Assembly (NCBI GenBank): GCA_030272585.1
Contig: BSYQ01000005.1
Coordinates: 6,417,501 to 6,481,500 of the forward strand
Length of the DNA: 64,000 nt
Source: Bryopsis sp. KO-2023
Taxonomy: Eukaryota; Chlorophyta; Ulvophyceae; Bryopsidales; Bryopsidaceae
Direction of reading: 5' to 3'
Shown here: positions 32,971-46,700 of the stretch, one piece after another
Position numbering within the stretch: the stretch's first letter is position 1
Layout of the letters: the number at the start of each line of letters is the position of its first letter
Notes under the pieces: model-generated
Told to the model about the DNA's origin: nothing
What the model saw: the letters and a program-made list of their open reading frames with translations, nothing else
Databases searched by the model: none
Translations under genes and position numbers: made by a program

Positions 32971-34524
32971 AACTTTCCACAGTGTGGAACGTTTTTACGT
33001 GGATCCAAAGCACACCTTGCAATGGTCCCAGCCTGAATTGCGCCGCTCACCAGTGAACGGTTACAGTGTCCAGACGTTTGAGTTTGGGCATTCGCGACTT
33101 CTGCGTATTGCTCAGCCGAAGGCTTCAGCCAAGAGAACGACGCCTCGTGTTGTTCTTTTCCAAAGGAGGTCTGATAGAGGAGCAGCAGTCGGTCGGATTG
33201 GGGATAAACGGTGTTTCTGTGAAGTGCTCTCTTATCTTGTTGCTTTATGCATTTCTTGTTGATCAATAATGATTTCAAGAAACAACACTTGTGTTTCAAT
33301 GAGGTTTTGTACAGTGGGGCGAGACGTCTTGAGGATGAGTTCCGAGGTAGGGATGCTCTGAGCTCGTTTGGGTTGCATATCAAGGAAACTTGTGAAAATT
33401 TGTGAAATTCGAGCAAGGGCACTCCGATAGATAGTCACCCTGTGTTTTTTCGGTTTCTTTCCCTGTACCGAATGGCAGCTTCAAGTTGAAGTTGGTTTCC
33501 AGTGGAAACCACATTGAAGGATCCATGTGTACATTTCATGGCGTCTAATCGCTGATCGTGATGACGTGAAGCCTACAACACTTCGGTATATGGGGTTTTG
33601 ATTGTTTTGTTTGCTATCTTATGTTGAGGCACGAATGTTTTGCTCTTCCCACGCAACACATATCGATCCTCTCAACGATGCAATGGGGAGTTTCCTGAAG
33701 GATTCGTCAGTTATGGAATTGATTGAGGTGCACCAACCTCTGCGACCTCCCTCACAGTTGTTGATCAACGAGGGAGTTTTCCCAAATGGGTGGAGGTCTG
33801 GACGCACTGTCGAATATCACACACGAAGGTGCGAGAAGGGGGACACGCATTCAGCGAGAAACACGGCACGAATGGATAAGTCGTCGAAGGGAGACGTCAC
33901 AACTGGCTGCGAAGCTCTAAGGTGCATCAGTGATGCGGCTACCAGTGGCAGCCCCGGTTAGTCGGCAACATGTTTGCTTTCCTCCTACCCCGCGTGAAGT
34001 GAAATGCCGTTGAGTGGAGATAAAAGAGAGAAACTGGATATCTTGGTGGATTGCTGAACGCGCCAGTGGAGCATCGGGAGAGGATTGAGCTGTTTTGTGG
34101 AGGAGCATTCGAACGTCTCAGGCGTGCATGAGAGCCTCAAATGTTCCATGCAGGAATCGTTGGAAGGAGATTTCAATCCAAACAGTGAGTGATCGTCGAT
34201 ACGCCCGTAGTTTCTCGATTTCGCCTCCGCCAAACGCTGTTGCCAACTGTGGTGCGCTTGTGTTTTTGGCGTTTTTCGGGTGCTTTCCAAAGTTTGACCC
34301 AAGGGACACGAACCGCTCCAACGAAATTTTATCGAACCCGTCATGTCTTGTCGATCTGCCAAACCCGAGACGTACCTATGTTCGTACGATATCTACCGCC
34401 GTACCCCTTTTCGTCTTTGTAAGCACCGCTCATCTCAACAGCAGCCGCTTTCCGCTTTGTTTCTTCCAGTGCGCCCTTTTCGTCGTGCCCATTCTTTGCA
34501 TTCTTTCTCTAAGCACGCGGCAAG
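32971..34524. other. Divergent spacer with a possible small ORF
   Basis: 1.55 kb between the start of the sulfotransferase fusion (-) and Rubisco activase (+). A plus-strand frame from about 33602 to 33961 includes HIDPLNDAMGSFLKDSSVME and a helix-like stretch, but it has no recognised homology and no splice support. I do not call it as a gene. The rest presumably holds the two promoters and the 5' UTR of Rubisco activase. Confidence 0.3.
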
Positions 34525-36503
34525 ATGGTGAGCCTGCTACTTTTCGCTGGCGTAGAATGTCCCGCCAAACTCTGTTCGCCGCCTGTCCTTGTGCTGACCG
34601 TGTGAGGTTTTCTCTTTTACCCAGAACGCGAAACCCATGACCTTAAAGTCTTCGATGCTGGGTGCCCGCGTCGGTGCGGTGAAGCCAGGCATGTCCGGCT
34701 CTCGCATCAAGGGGGTGAGTGTCGATACTGCTGGGAGACGCTGTGCGCAGCGTATCGAGTATTCCAATGAGCGGGTCACATGCCGCAGTGAGTCGTATTG
34801 AACGGGCCGTTTCTCTGCGCAGGCACGCAACAGTGGCGTCGTCGTTATGCGGAGTAGGAGCCAAGTTGGCCGGTGGAAGGGCATGGACGCTGGCCAGGAC
34901 TTTTCCGACGACCAGGTAACACAGCAACCCGCAGGTCTTTCTCTGTGTGGTGCGGCGAAGATTCCTTGCATCTTTTTCGAACACGTGCCTTATAGAGGGA
35001 TTTAGTATCGACGATGCAGCGCTTCCGAGCTGCCGTGTTCGAGCGAATACGTGACGCCAGTCTTTTCACTCCGGTTTGAACGGTTGCGACACGACGCAAA
35101 CGACAGGTCTTTGACGTGGTGGTGTTATCGTTGCGCTTTTGCAGCAAGATATCGCCAGAGGTCGCGACATGGTCGACTCAGTCTTCCAGGGCGGATTTGG
35201 CGCTGGTGGAACTCACAATGCCATCATGGGCAGCGGCGACTACATCAATCAAGCCCAGAGGGTCTTTTCCAACGAAGAGGATGGTTACTACATCGCCCCT
35301 GCATTTTTGGACAAGTTGACCATTCACGTCGCCAAGAATTTCATGGACTTGCCTAAAATCAAGGTTCCTCTTATTCTTGGAATCTGGGGAGGAAAGGGAC
35401 AGGGTGAGCAATTGAGAGTAAAAGATGGGCTGTGTGATTGGTGGATTTAGATTTGGCTGGGCGTTTGCAATTGCTGTGTGCATATGAGTGGGTTAGGGAA
35501 GAACGGTTGCTCAAATATCAAATCCTGCTGGCTGATGTTGAAAAAAATTCTCCCGCTGCTGTTGCAGGTAAGACCTTCCAATGTAACTTGGCTTTCAAGA
35601 AGTTGGGCATCAACCCAATCGTGATGTCTGCTGGAGAGTTGGAGTCAGGAAATGCTGGAGAGCCAGCTAAACTTGTCAGACAGAGGTACAGGGAAGCCTC
35701 TGATGTCATCTCCAAGAAGGGAAGAATGTGTGCCCTCTTCATCAACGATTTGGATGCCGGTGCGGGTCGTATGGGTTTGGGAACCCAGTATACTGTCAAC
35801 AACCAGATGGTGAATGCTACTTTGATGAACATTGCTGATAACCCCACGAACGTACAGCTCCCTGGTGTGTACAACACTGAGGAGATCCCACGAGTGCCAG
35901 TCGTCTGTACCGGTAACGATTTCTCAACCTTGTACGCTCCCCTCATTCGTGATGGGCGTATGGAGAAGTTCTACTGGGCTCCCACTCGTGAGGACAGAAT
36001 CGGAATCTGCCTGGGTATCTTCAAGGTAAATTGGGTAGCAACCAAGAGTGAAAGGAAGCAACAGTAATGGTTTTGTTTGATCGGCACCAACCGATTAAAT
36101 GCGTGCCTTACACTCTGGCCGCAAATTAAATCTGTGTCCTGTGCGAGAATTGTAGGAGGACAATGTCGACAGAATCGATGTTGAGCAGATGGTCGATGAG
36201 TTCCCAGGGCAGTCGATCGATTTCTTCGGTGCTCTCCGTGCCCGTGTCTACGATGATAAGGTCAGGGAATTTGTTGAGGACATCGGAGTGGAGAACATGG
36301 GCCCCAGGCTGGTCAACTCCAGGGAAGGAAAGGTCACCTTCGAGAAACCCCCAATGCCTCTCCACATACTCATTGAGTACGGAAACCTGTTGGTGGATGA
36401 GCAGGACAATGTGAGGAGAGTCCAGTTGGCGGACAGTTACCTCGAGAGTGCCGATCTGGCTGGAACTGCTGGTTCCTCCCTGCCAGAAGCTGTCAGGAGC
36501 TAG
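34525..36503 (+). CDS. RCA: Rubisco activase, chloroplast precursor
   Basis: AAA+ ATPase that removes inhibitory sugar phosphates from Rubisco in the chloroplast stroma. Six exons: 34525-34527, 34625-34714, 34823-34915, 35145-35403, 35568-36025 and 36156-36503. They sum to 1251 nt (416 aa). The first coding exon is only the ATG, followed at once by a GTGAGC donor. Transit peptide: basic and Ser-rich ([20 protein letters not shown]). The mature start [20 protein letters not shown] matches green RCA. Walker A is [11 protein letters not shown] (Lys about 150) and Walker B is [53 protein letters not shown] and [17 protein letters not shown] are near-identical to plant and green algal proteins. 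The C-terminus (SSLPEAVRS) is the short form, without the redox-regulated double-Cys extension of the plant alpha isoform. Confidence 0.96.
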
Positions 36504-37324
36504 AAAAAAAAAGAACAGCAAAAATGCTCCACAATATCTTTTTGAGTGAATTCCGTCTCGTATTTTTTTAGTTCTTTTGATTCAATTTCTAGAAACGGCC
36601 TGCATTTGTTATATTCCTTGGGATTCGTTGAATTTTTTTTATGGATTGAGAAGAAAGAGGACATCTTTTACAAACAATTTTTGGCTTGTCGATGAGAGGA
36701 TATGCACATATTTCCGTGTTGATTGAAAAAATTAAGACTGGGTGGGGGGGAAGGGCTGGTGGGTTTATGGTGTGACGGTTGGATAGTCGGTGGGAACATA
36801 CTTGCAGTCTTGATTGCAGGCTGTTTCAGGGTTTGTATGCAACAGCTTAGTGTTCAGCTGGTTCAGGGGGGTCTGATGTAAAGAGTCCTTGTCACCATGA
36901 TTGTGACTTGAATGAAGCATCTTGCTGCTAATTTGAAAGTGAAAAAACATGGGAGGCAAATACGAGGATAAATCGTTTGCAAAGCAATGCAACCTCTAAT
37001 ATCATTCTGGGACCTGCTCGTCTGGAGACAAACAGCAAATGAACTATCCACAGAATCCCTCCAAAACACAGGGAAGGGTGATTATTCTCCACAGCACGAA
37101 GTCTCCATATTTGCCCTCCCCTCTCACATCCTCAACTGGAAGTAACCCAACGATTGGACCGCAACAGGCCGCGTTCAAAGACACCCAGGGCTCCACCGAG
37201 TGAGTCTCGCTTTCATGCTGTGGGTCTGTCACAGCGCTGCGAAAATCAGTCTCGTGCACTGTGGTGATCGCTTCGAGAATCACTTGTTGGGCAGTCCCTT
37301 GCTGTTGGTAGGAGCTGTTCGTGA
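36504..37324. other. Spacer
   Basis: T-rich 3' flank of Rubisco activase, then a GC-richer stretch before the kinase ATG. A minus-strand open frame at 37044-37343 overlaps the kinase start and shows no family features. Nothing else is supported. Confidence 0.35.
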
Positions 37325-40300
37325 TGGCTGGCGTGATCGACAAAGAAGCATCTTACAAGTCGCTGCAAGGTTGGTATGCTTGGTGGCGGGCGATAAGAAA
37401 AGGATACAAAAAAACAGCCAAGAAGAAGAGGAAAGAAATTGCATTTCTTCGTAGTGGCATTTTTCAATGGAAGAGAAAACACCACTCCATTCGTACCCTC
37501 AATGAACTCACTTTGGGAAAAATTTTACAAAAAAAGAGTGATAAATTTGGAATCTGGTGTGGGCAGTGTTGGATGAGGATCCGACCAAAAAATTCGACTT
37601 GCTGCAGGAACTCGGTGAGGATAGTCATGCCAAAGCTTCCAAACAATTTCAGTTGCATCGGGGTTGGGGTGTAGTTTTGGACATGATCATCATCTCATGA
37701 TTTGATGGTTCGAAATCAAAATTTCTGTTGAGGATCCTGTTCCAGTTGTATTTGCAGTGCTTCAATTTTTCTGGCTCCCAAGATAGTCTGGAGTTTTCGT
37801 GACATCAATGAAAATTTTCTATGTTTTCTGTCTAGAATATATATGGCGTTACGCTTTCTGCAACACAGCCACTTGTTTCGTCAGAAAATTTTAGAGTCGG
37901 TGGATACGATTGCTTTGTTTCTTTTTTTCTCCTTTTTTTTGGGGGGGGAAGGGAGAACTGTAACAAAAAAGATGGAAAGAAAGAAAGAAACCAAAACAAA
38001 ATTTAACGAAATGCAGGCATACGGTGAATTCGCTGGGTTTTACGCCTTCACAGGGAAAGGATCCTATGGGGTGGTATACAAGGGGGTTGATCGAGAGACG
38101 TCAGAAATTGTGGCTGTGAAAATCATACCTCTTTCCAAATCTGAGGAAGAAAGCTTCATCCAAATTCAAAGGGAAGTGGGGGCTTTGCAGGACTGCAGAC
38201 ACCCAGGCATTGTCCAGTACTTGGTGCGTAGTTTCACTTCATTGTTTTTTATTTATTTTGGGAAGGGGGGGGATTGAAACACACAAAGAATGAATGGAAG
38301 ATAACCCTCTCCAGATATTTTGAATCAGTGGTTTCACCGAATGTTTCTAAACTCTCTGGGGTTTTTTGCGTTGATCATCCTATGGACCCAAGCCAGGGCA
38401 ATATTCGAAGTTTGGTGAGGAAAAACTGCTTGGGGTTTGATGTGAGAACCATGATATTTTCTTTTCCTTCAGGGCAGCTACCGTTCAAAAGATGCTCTTT
38501 GGATCGTGATGGAGTATTGTGGTGGAGGCAGTGTGGCAGATTTGATGAGAGCAACCGACACCCCATTGGAAGAGCGATTCATACAATACGTCGTCTGCGA
38601 AACTCTCAAGGTCTGCATTTGTTTAATCCCACTCCTTTTGGTTGCAGTAATGAAGTTTAACACCATCAGGGGTATTCACACAGTTTTCCCTTAAGGAGGG
38701 GGGGGGGTCATCAAATTCCTAATCAAATGTCAGGTTTGATGTCCCTGATCGACATTCACCAAGTTGCGATATTGGACAGCACTAGAAGCCTGTTTGTTTT
38801 GAAAAAGCCGGGGGCTGGGAGTGTGTGCCCATGGTGTTGATACATCCATGATTCAGTTTTTGTGGAGTGCAGGGTTTATGTTATTTACACTCGCGGGGCC
38901 TGGTTCACCGAGACATCAAGTGTGGGAACATCCTTTTGACCGAGGGGGGCGATGTGAAATTGGCTGATTTCGGGGTCGCTGGCCAACTCACCAACACTCT
39001 GTCGAAAAGAAACACTTTCATTGGCACCCCTCATTGGATGGCACCCGAGGTCATCCAGCGCAACGAATACGATGGAAAGGTAATTAAGTGTGCAAATGAA
39101 CCCAATGGTTTGCCCAATCATGACTGTCAAAATCATGACCAGTAGCAACACAAAACCAGATACGGCTTGTAGTAGGTACATCCTTGGCTAAATTTTGGAA
39201 ACTCTGTAGCCACGTAACTTCTTTCTCTTTAGAAGAATCTTTCTTTTCAAGGGGCCAGACATCCTTGTTAATTCCATGTGGTGTGACGCCAGGTGGATGT
39301 GTGGGCTCTTGGCATCAGTGCAATCGAGATGGCAGAGTTGGAGCCTCCCAGACACAACGTGCATCCCATGCGAGTGATTTTCATGGTTTCGAAGGAACCC
39401 CCACCTGGGCTGGCGGAAGCTGACAAGTGGTCGATGGTTTTCCACGATTTCATCAAACAGGCACTCATGAAGGTGAACAAAAGGTTGCCTGTCTTATCAC
39501 AGCTCCCCCCTCCCTCCATCCCCCCCTCCAAATGTTCAGGAAAAGGCAGAAGTCTATCTTTTGATTGTTCATGCGTGAAAGGGGGCGGGGTGGGGTGAAC
39601 AGCATATCATGTCAATGAATGTTCAACAGAACATCAACAGATCAACAGATTCTGATATGGTTGCATGTACATCAGGATCCAAGGATGCGGCCGTCTGCTC
39701 AGAAACTAGCCCAGCATAGATTTGTGAGTCGCCCCCGCCTTGGTGCAAAAATGGAGCTTTTGCCTTTGATCAACGCTTCGAAAGAACACATGGCTGCCAC
39801 GATGGCAAGACCAGCCTCTGGAACTCTGCACAGTCAATCATCGCTCAGATCTGGGACGAAAACTTACAAGGAGCACTTACGAGATGGGGATGGTACGTGT
39901 CGAATGCTCCTCTCCCTCAATCTCGATTTGTTGGTGGTTTTTCGTGTTGCAATGTTTTGCCAGGATCGCTGCACTGTTTTTTGTTTTGTGGAGGGTGGTT
40001 TGATGGCCGATTGCGATTGGGTTTTCTTCCAGATCCGCAACCCTTTACTGGTACTGTGAAATACACTGAAAGACGGCGGCGGTCCTCAAGAGCATCTGCT
40101 GATTTTTCGGGGTAGGAAAAACATTCAGTTTCGTACATAACTTGAATCGAAATACGAAATGATATCTATGTGCAAGGAACAATTGGGTGTATTTTGCTTC
40201 CCCCCCCCCAAAAAAAAACAAGCTGATGACCACCAATTTGTTCCTATGTATAGGCAACACTGTATAATTGCAGGTAACAAAGCAATTTCAGAAGGAGGAC

Positions 40301-42102
40301 TTTATCATCTTAACATGATAGAGCATAACGATTATTATCATGATGATTACACATAATTTGCCATGAGATATTTTTCTGGGTTTATGTTGGTGGATTTCAC
40401 TTTCTGTTTTTTGGTTACTTATTTACATATGTTTTGCCGACATGAAGGAGTATGGTGATACAAGACACCATGGCGTCTGATAGAGCCAGAAGCCGATATG
40501 GCTCCGGGACTATGGTCATTGATGGCACCGGCCCCCTCTCACATTCTGCCTCGGGTAACAATAGTGAATGTGGTTTTCTCAACAGATAAAAAAAGAGCGT
40601 TTCTTTACAAATGACTAATTCCTGGATCTTGTTTCGTCCTGTGTGTTCGTTCATACGCATGCCAATAAAGAGAGGTTCCATTTGTAGCTCCACCTCCTTT
40701 CGTGGATTTAGGCTTTTTCGTGATTTTTTTTCCACTGGAGGTTGGCATCAAGTGAACATCCCTCCATGCACTGATACTGATCTCTTCATGAAATGGGTCC
40801 CTGAAAAGTGAACTCTTCATATTTTTTCCACATTAATTCTGCTCTTTTTATTTTTTCCTTTTCAAGGGACCACAGATGGTCCTATCGATGGGACCGATGG
40901 CACGGAGGGCGGTGTAAGTGAGATGGGTGGCTACATGGATGCTGTGAAAGTAATGGAGGATGAAGAGAAGGGCGGTGCCGGGCGAAAGGTATTGTTGCCC
41001 TACCATACTAAGAATATCGGATCGCTCAAAATGATCAAAAATGGGTCCAAAATTGTCTTTTATGTTTTTTTGGAGTTTGGATAAGTAATCCACTGACTCA
41101 AGATCGATTCATTGAAAGCGTTATCATCAAGAAAAGGGTCAATAATCATTATATATACTTTTTGTTTTATTTGTTTGTGCATCCCCCCCGATTTTTTATC
41201 AAAATGTTAATGGAAGTACCTAATTAGATTGGCCTGTCCTAAAGTACCTTTGAATGTTACGTGTTTGGGGAAGGGGGTCCTTTTTTTGGTTTGTGAGTGA
41301 TGGTTGTATTGTGGATTTTTTAAGGAAACATCCACTGCGACAAACCGGTTGAAGGATCGGCTCTGGGGAATGTACAACGGAGGGGGGGTGATTCCGCTGC
41401 CCTTCTTGTCAGCCGCCAATGCTGCACCTCTTGCTCTTCTGGATCCCCCTGGAAGCACCCCAACACCTGATCAAGGTGAGCATCAACGTAGTCTGATTTC
41501 TCTGGCCATTTTTCTTTTTTTTCTTTGGTTCTTAGAGAAACAGAACACAGGGTTTCTTGAAAATGCCACCCCTTGGCATTGCCTGGAACGTAGAGGATAT
41601 AAATTTTGGGTGGAATGAAAATCTGATCAAAAGTATCGCTGGATGTGTTGTGCAGCATCTCTGAGACCAGAGGAAGAAGACATCCTTCAAGCTCTGGCCA
41701 AAGAGGGACTGGGCTCTGACGATATTCCAGCGGCAGTCAGACGACAGTGAGCATCCTTGAATGAATAAACATTGTGTCTGGAAAACGAAAACACCATCTC
41801 TGCGGGTTCATTTCTTGATTTCTTCCCCGATCGCAGCAACACAGATAGTGGAAAAACAGAAAAGAAACGGTGCTGCCACCTTTCCCCACAAAAGAAATGG
41901 GATGATATTGAACCAAAAACTGAATTGGATGCTTTGCTTTTCCAGGGTTGCTTCAAATCCCGTACTGCAGAATTTGTTGAGGACTCTGTCTTATCACCAG
42001 CGATGTGTAACTCAACTGCCAATGGATGCGAAGGTTTCTCAAGACACTCAAAACTTAGTATGTCAATTGGCAGAAGTTTTGAGAACCATACTTTGTTTGT
42101 GA
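37325..42102 (+). CDS. Ste20-family kinase (SIK1/MST-Hippo type)
   Basis: Serine/threonine kinase of the germinal-centre/MST class, closest by eye to Arabidopsis SIK1. Thirteen exons (37325-37370, 37567-37614, 38054-38223, 38473-38610, 38873-39079, 39293-39472, 39676-39892, 40033-40111, 40451-40554, 40867-40988, 41325-41475, 41656-41746, 41946-42102) sum to 1710 nt, 569 aa. All catalytic motifs are present: [15 protein letters not shown] (Lys54), HRDIKCGN (Asp148), DFGVAGQ (Asp166) and the Ste20 signature [25 protein letters not shown] and [19 protein letters not shown] complete the lobe. The tail has repeated TMVI motifs ([17 protein letters not shown]) and ends with a short helical block. 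A stop (TGA) at the end of exon 12 would shorten the protein, but the same bases form an ACA|GTGAGC donor and exon 13 continues in frame. Hippo-like roles in growth and cytokinesis are known for the family. Confidence 0.93.
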
Positions 42103-43768
42103 CGCCTTTCAAAAACGATCCACAGGTAGCTGCCTGTGTTAGTGGGTTTTTTTTGTCGTTTTTCTTTTCATTTGTATTTGGGGGAAGAGAGGTTGAGTTC
42201 ATTGTCGTTGGCAAGCTGAGCAGCGGTGTTTTTCTTTGGGTATCTTTATCCGCTGTTTATCCTTGTTTATCATGAGGTGATTAGCATGTCTAAAAGATGT
42301 AGATTAATTTGATGTGACCAGGATTGAGATGGAGTGTGGTGTAACAAGATGTATCTTACATAAACACCATTTTGAAAGGAGTGCAGCTCATCTTTTCATA
42401 ATAACTACATCCTGACTGAGGAGGCACTCAGCAAAAAGCAACACAGCAGCAAAATGAAAAAAAAGCTCCTCTGGAAATCCAATACCATTTGATCCAAAAC
42501 TGGACGCTTTCTTCAACTACCGGAAGCGTTTTCTGCGTTCCATATATGTGATTAGTAGATTGATGCATGAAATGGTGCAAGTCTTTCAGGTACAATGTAC
42601 TAGTCGAAATTCCAAAACAGCAAAAGGAGGCCATCAACCCCTCACGATGCTTGAAAAACAGCAAATATCAAGTGCAGAAACAATTCAGCCAACAAATTTC
42701 CCATTCACTCAACAATCTCAGTTGCGAAGTCCATGATGTTAGTTGATGAGAAACTTAGTGAGGGGAGGTGGATTAGAAACAACAGCGAAGACTGGGTTTA
42801 AACAAGAGTGGGGGTTGGGACGATAGAGTCCCAGGCAGCATTCGAAAATGTGAATGTTCAAAGGGTCGTTTTTGGGTATTTTGGGGGGGCTATTTGGTGG
42901 TATTTGTGGGTATGAACAATGTTTCAGAATGTATCAGGCAAGACGCAGCTGGAAAATCCAAATTCGAGCTAAAATTTGAAGATTTGCTGTTTTAGTACAG
43001 CTTTTCCAAAGTATGTGTTAAGAATTACTATTTATACTATGTCAGTGTAATATCCTCACAAAAAGAAAAATCATATTGCATGCATTCATTGTGAGTTTCT
43101 GTTTGGTGAATTGCAATTGTGTTACAATGTGTCACAGTGGGTCGTGTGCTGAATTAGGGGCTCGCCTTCCGTATCAGAAGTTCTGAATATTTAATAAAAA
43201 ATGCAAGTAGCCCATAAAAGGGAGAACCCATATATTTTTTTTCTCTTTTTTCCATATAGTTTTGTGACTACAGTTTTTGTGTTCATCATACTCAGTGGAA
43301 TCAAAGGCATTGAAACCAAAGGCCACCCCCACAGCGTTCCAGCCGTTTTAAGTCTCAGGGAGGCTTGACAGTTGGGCCTCCCATCTCGTGGGGATTGCCT
43401 GTACGTACAGAATTCAATGTCAGTTTGTTTTGCGACAAAAGAGAATGACTTTCTTGAGCAACGCAAAGTACCAAGACTGTGAATTAACCAGTGAAGGCCA
43501 AAAGTAGCATAACCGTAGCGATGCATGTGCATCCATTAAACGAATGAACTTTTGCATCGAATAATTTATAAATTGTAAGGTACCGTTCACTCCATGCCCT
43601 AAACAAAGGAACAACAAACTGAAGCATCGGATCTTCGCAACCGCTTCATAGAGAAACTATACGAACAGTGCACAGCTATCTGATTAGTTACAAGTGATTG
43701 GTCAAAGGGAAAGTTTGTTCAAAGTACAAACTCTTTCAGAGACGAAAGTTGCCATTCACAGCGTACCG
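42103..43768. other. Spacer, no recognised gene
   Basis: 1.67 kb of AT-rich DNA between two plus-strand genes. Open frames on either strand (for example 43191-43532 -) lack family features. No repeats with clear ends were found. Confidence 0.4.
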
Positions 43769-46700
43769 ATGGCACAGAGCGAAGGTTTGGCATCCACTTG
43801 CGTGATGGGAAAACCGAGGAGTCGCCAAGATTTCAGAGCGGTATGAACTCAGAACAAAAAGATGCGCCAAGCCTTTCTCATCAACACGTCTGGAGCGCCA
43901 CAAACTCCACAGATTATTCCTATCGTCACAACTCTTGCGCAAGATGCATCCCAGCTGGAGTACAAGATACAAGAACTCTATGTCACGAAACTGAGTGGGG
44001 CGAGCATCTCTTACTTGACTGGGGCAAACGAAAGTATTGTTGTTGTGAATAGAGTCGATTCCACGCCAGGGATAGTTCAAGGAAACTCGAGATTCAACTC
44101 GTCGATACCGCTATCACTGTTTTATTTTATTAGCCCCATCTTTGAGTGGCTGTGCAAATAGTTTTGTACTTTGTTTGTCGTTGGCAACGCTTCATCGAAC
44201 TACTGATTTTGAGGCGATTTTGAGCATGTAGTGCTAGTGGCGTACAATCATGTGCTGCTGTTTCCGATGAATTTTTGTTTGTTCCTGTCGTCTTCTCGAC
44301 TGAGATGGGGAAATACTCTAGATATTTATTTCACAACGGAAAGTGTGGAAAACAAACTTACGATTTTTCAACTACTGCTGTGTCGTTCAGGAATTGATAG
44401 GCGACTATACCGTCAAGGCCAAGAACTGGGACCTGGATGCGGTGCCGCAAGAAATTCTAGAGAAGACGAGCGCAAAAGTATTGATCCTGTCCATGAATCA
44501 AATCACCTTCCTCCCGCCAGAGATCGGGAACATTCGAACGCTCACCGTATTGAAGTTGGAGAAAAACCTGGTACGAAATACAAAACAAATTGTGACAAGT
44601 GGGTGCAGGAGTGTTGGTAACACTAGCTAGTGTTATATTTGATATAAGACTGTAGTCTTCTCTGTACAGATCGCAGCGCTACCACCAGAGCTCAGCGGCC
44701 TGGTGGCGCTGACGGAGCTGCAGGTCTCCGACAACCTTCTGAACGGCTTGCCAGTGGAGCTGGGCACTAGTAAAAAAAGGGTCGATTTACCAGTTTATTT
44801 ACCAGTTTTTGCACGAAGTTCCAACAGTCGTTTCGTGCTTTTTTTGAGTTTACCAGTTTTTCAATTTACCAGATTACGACCACGATTACCAGTTTTTTTT
44901 ACCACATTATCACAATTTACCAGTTTTCTGGGGAGGTGGAAAAACTGGTAATCGTGGTCGTAATCTGGTAAATTCGAAAAGTGACGACTTTTGAAAATCT
45001 GGTAATTTCAAGAATCTGGTAATTTTAAAAACTGGTAATCGTGGTCGTAATCTGGTAAATTCGAAAAGTGACGACTTTTGAGAATCTGGTAATTTTTGAA
45101 AAACTGGTATTTGTGAGAACAATCTGGTAAATTTGAAAAGTGATGCATTTTGAAAATCTGGTAATTTCAGGAAAACTGGTAATTGTGAAAATTTGGTAAT
45201 TTCAAGAATCTGGTCATTCTTGAAAAATTGGTAACAAGCAAAACTGTCGAAACGGGAAACAAGTTCATTGAGTAATAATTTTACAGAGCCAGAAGCAAAC
45301 CGCACATCCAACAACCCACTGCCCCCACATTCAACAACCACCCGCTGCCCTGAAATCGTGTTTCCATCATTTTCAGATCTAATATTCCTGTCCCTGGAAC
45401 TCCTCTTCCTATCACTACTCCGATCTGAAACTGGAACTAAAGAAGACCACCAAGAGTGCAAATTTTTACCACCAACTGCCTGAACAACAACTATCTAATG
45501 GTTTCTTATATGTGCCAGCACCCCGAGGAGACTGCTTCCATGACAGCGTTGAACAGGGATCCCCTGAGAAAAACCAGAAAACAGCAGAGTAAAAATTGGG
45601 GTGAATCATAACAGTTAATAGAAGACCATATCAAGGCTCTGTCTTACGAAGTTGAACAAACACATGCTAGTCACTCCTGGAAAGAACTTTGGGATCAGAA
45701 AACAGAGGCCCCCTCATAGTTTCGGACACCCTTTTTTTGTTGATGTCTGAGTCATACTTTGCGGAGTTCCTTGACCCTTGCTGCAGCTGGGTGCCGAAAT
45801 GTTGTTGCAGGCGGCACCAGATCCCACAAGACGCACCTGTCCCCCGCACACCAGATTCATTTCTAGTCAACCCGGGCATTATTTTTTCATTTGTCTCTTG
45901 GAACGATGACTCATTTTTCAAATCGTTTTGCGAAGTTTTGCCCAGAACAAAAAAATCATGCCACGAACATAGCATACTCACTGGTTCGGGGCGGAAAACC
46001 AAACCAAAATAATTCATGTCACTGCAAAAGGTGCATGGGATTCTCCCAGATCAAATAAACATATGAAACCAAACAAAGCTCATCAAATGCACTTGTGTTT
46101 GCGAGCGCACCTCCAACCAACCTGCTGGAGATTCTGATCCTTCTTATGAACCAGACGATTCTTCGGAAGATTCCTTAGAAGAGGAGCTGGACGAGGACTG
46201 TGCCTGTGGCGATGGTTTCTTTTTCTTTTTTTGGGGGGAAGATTCCTTTTCGGATTCTTCAGATGATGATGAAGATGACCAGGAGGTGGAGGTGGAAGGC
46301 TTTTTACCCGAGGATTCGGATGAACTGGAAGAATCCGGCTTAGTTTTCCCCGGCTTGCTACGATTCGCCGTCCCTTTTCTTGCACTTGGTCCAGCCTGGG
46401 CAGCATCCCCCTCGGTCGATAGTTCCTCCAGTTATGAGGACTCGGAGGACGATGAACCGGTTTGCTTGGCAGCCTCTTTTACAGCAGATGGCCCTGCTTT
46501 TTTCTTCCCCCTGTCTGCACCTGAAAGGTTGAAAGGTCACTTCATCCACATGAAACTCCAAAAAAAAGTTCTCTCACTCTACTCTGGCCAGGTCTGAGTA
46601 TTGAAACCAGCACCCTATGAATTTGGTCTGGAGAACACAGAGGGACCTGCTCCCTGGTGGAAGAACCGTGCTGGAGTTTCTTGGCAGCTGAGCAGCTATT

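Noticed and set aside
37044-37343. 99-codon minus-strand frame overlapping the kinase start
   Set aside because: The plus-strand kinase exon 1 fits its family and phases; the reverse frame shows no recognised features.
43862-44161. Plus-strand frame that could be an N-terminal exon of the LRR gene
   Set aside because: It lacks a donor that joins in phase to the first LRR exon; the shorter exon at 43769-43840 fits better.
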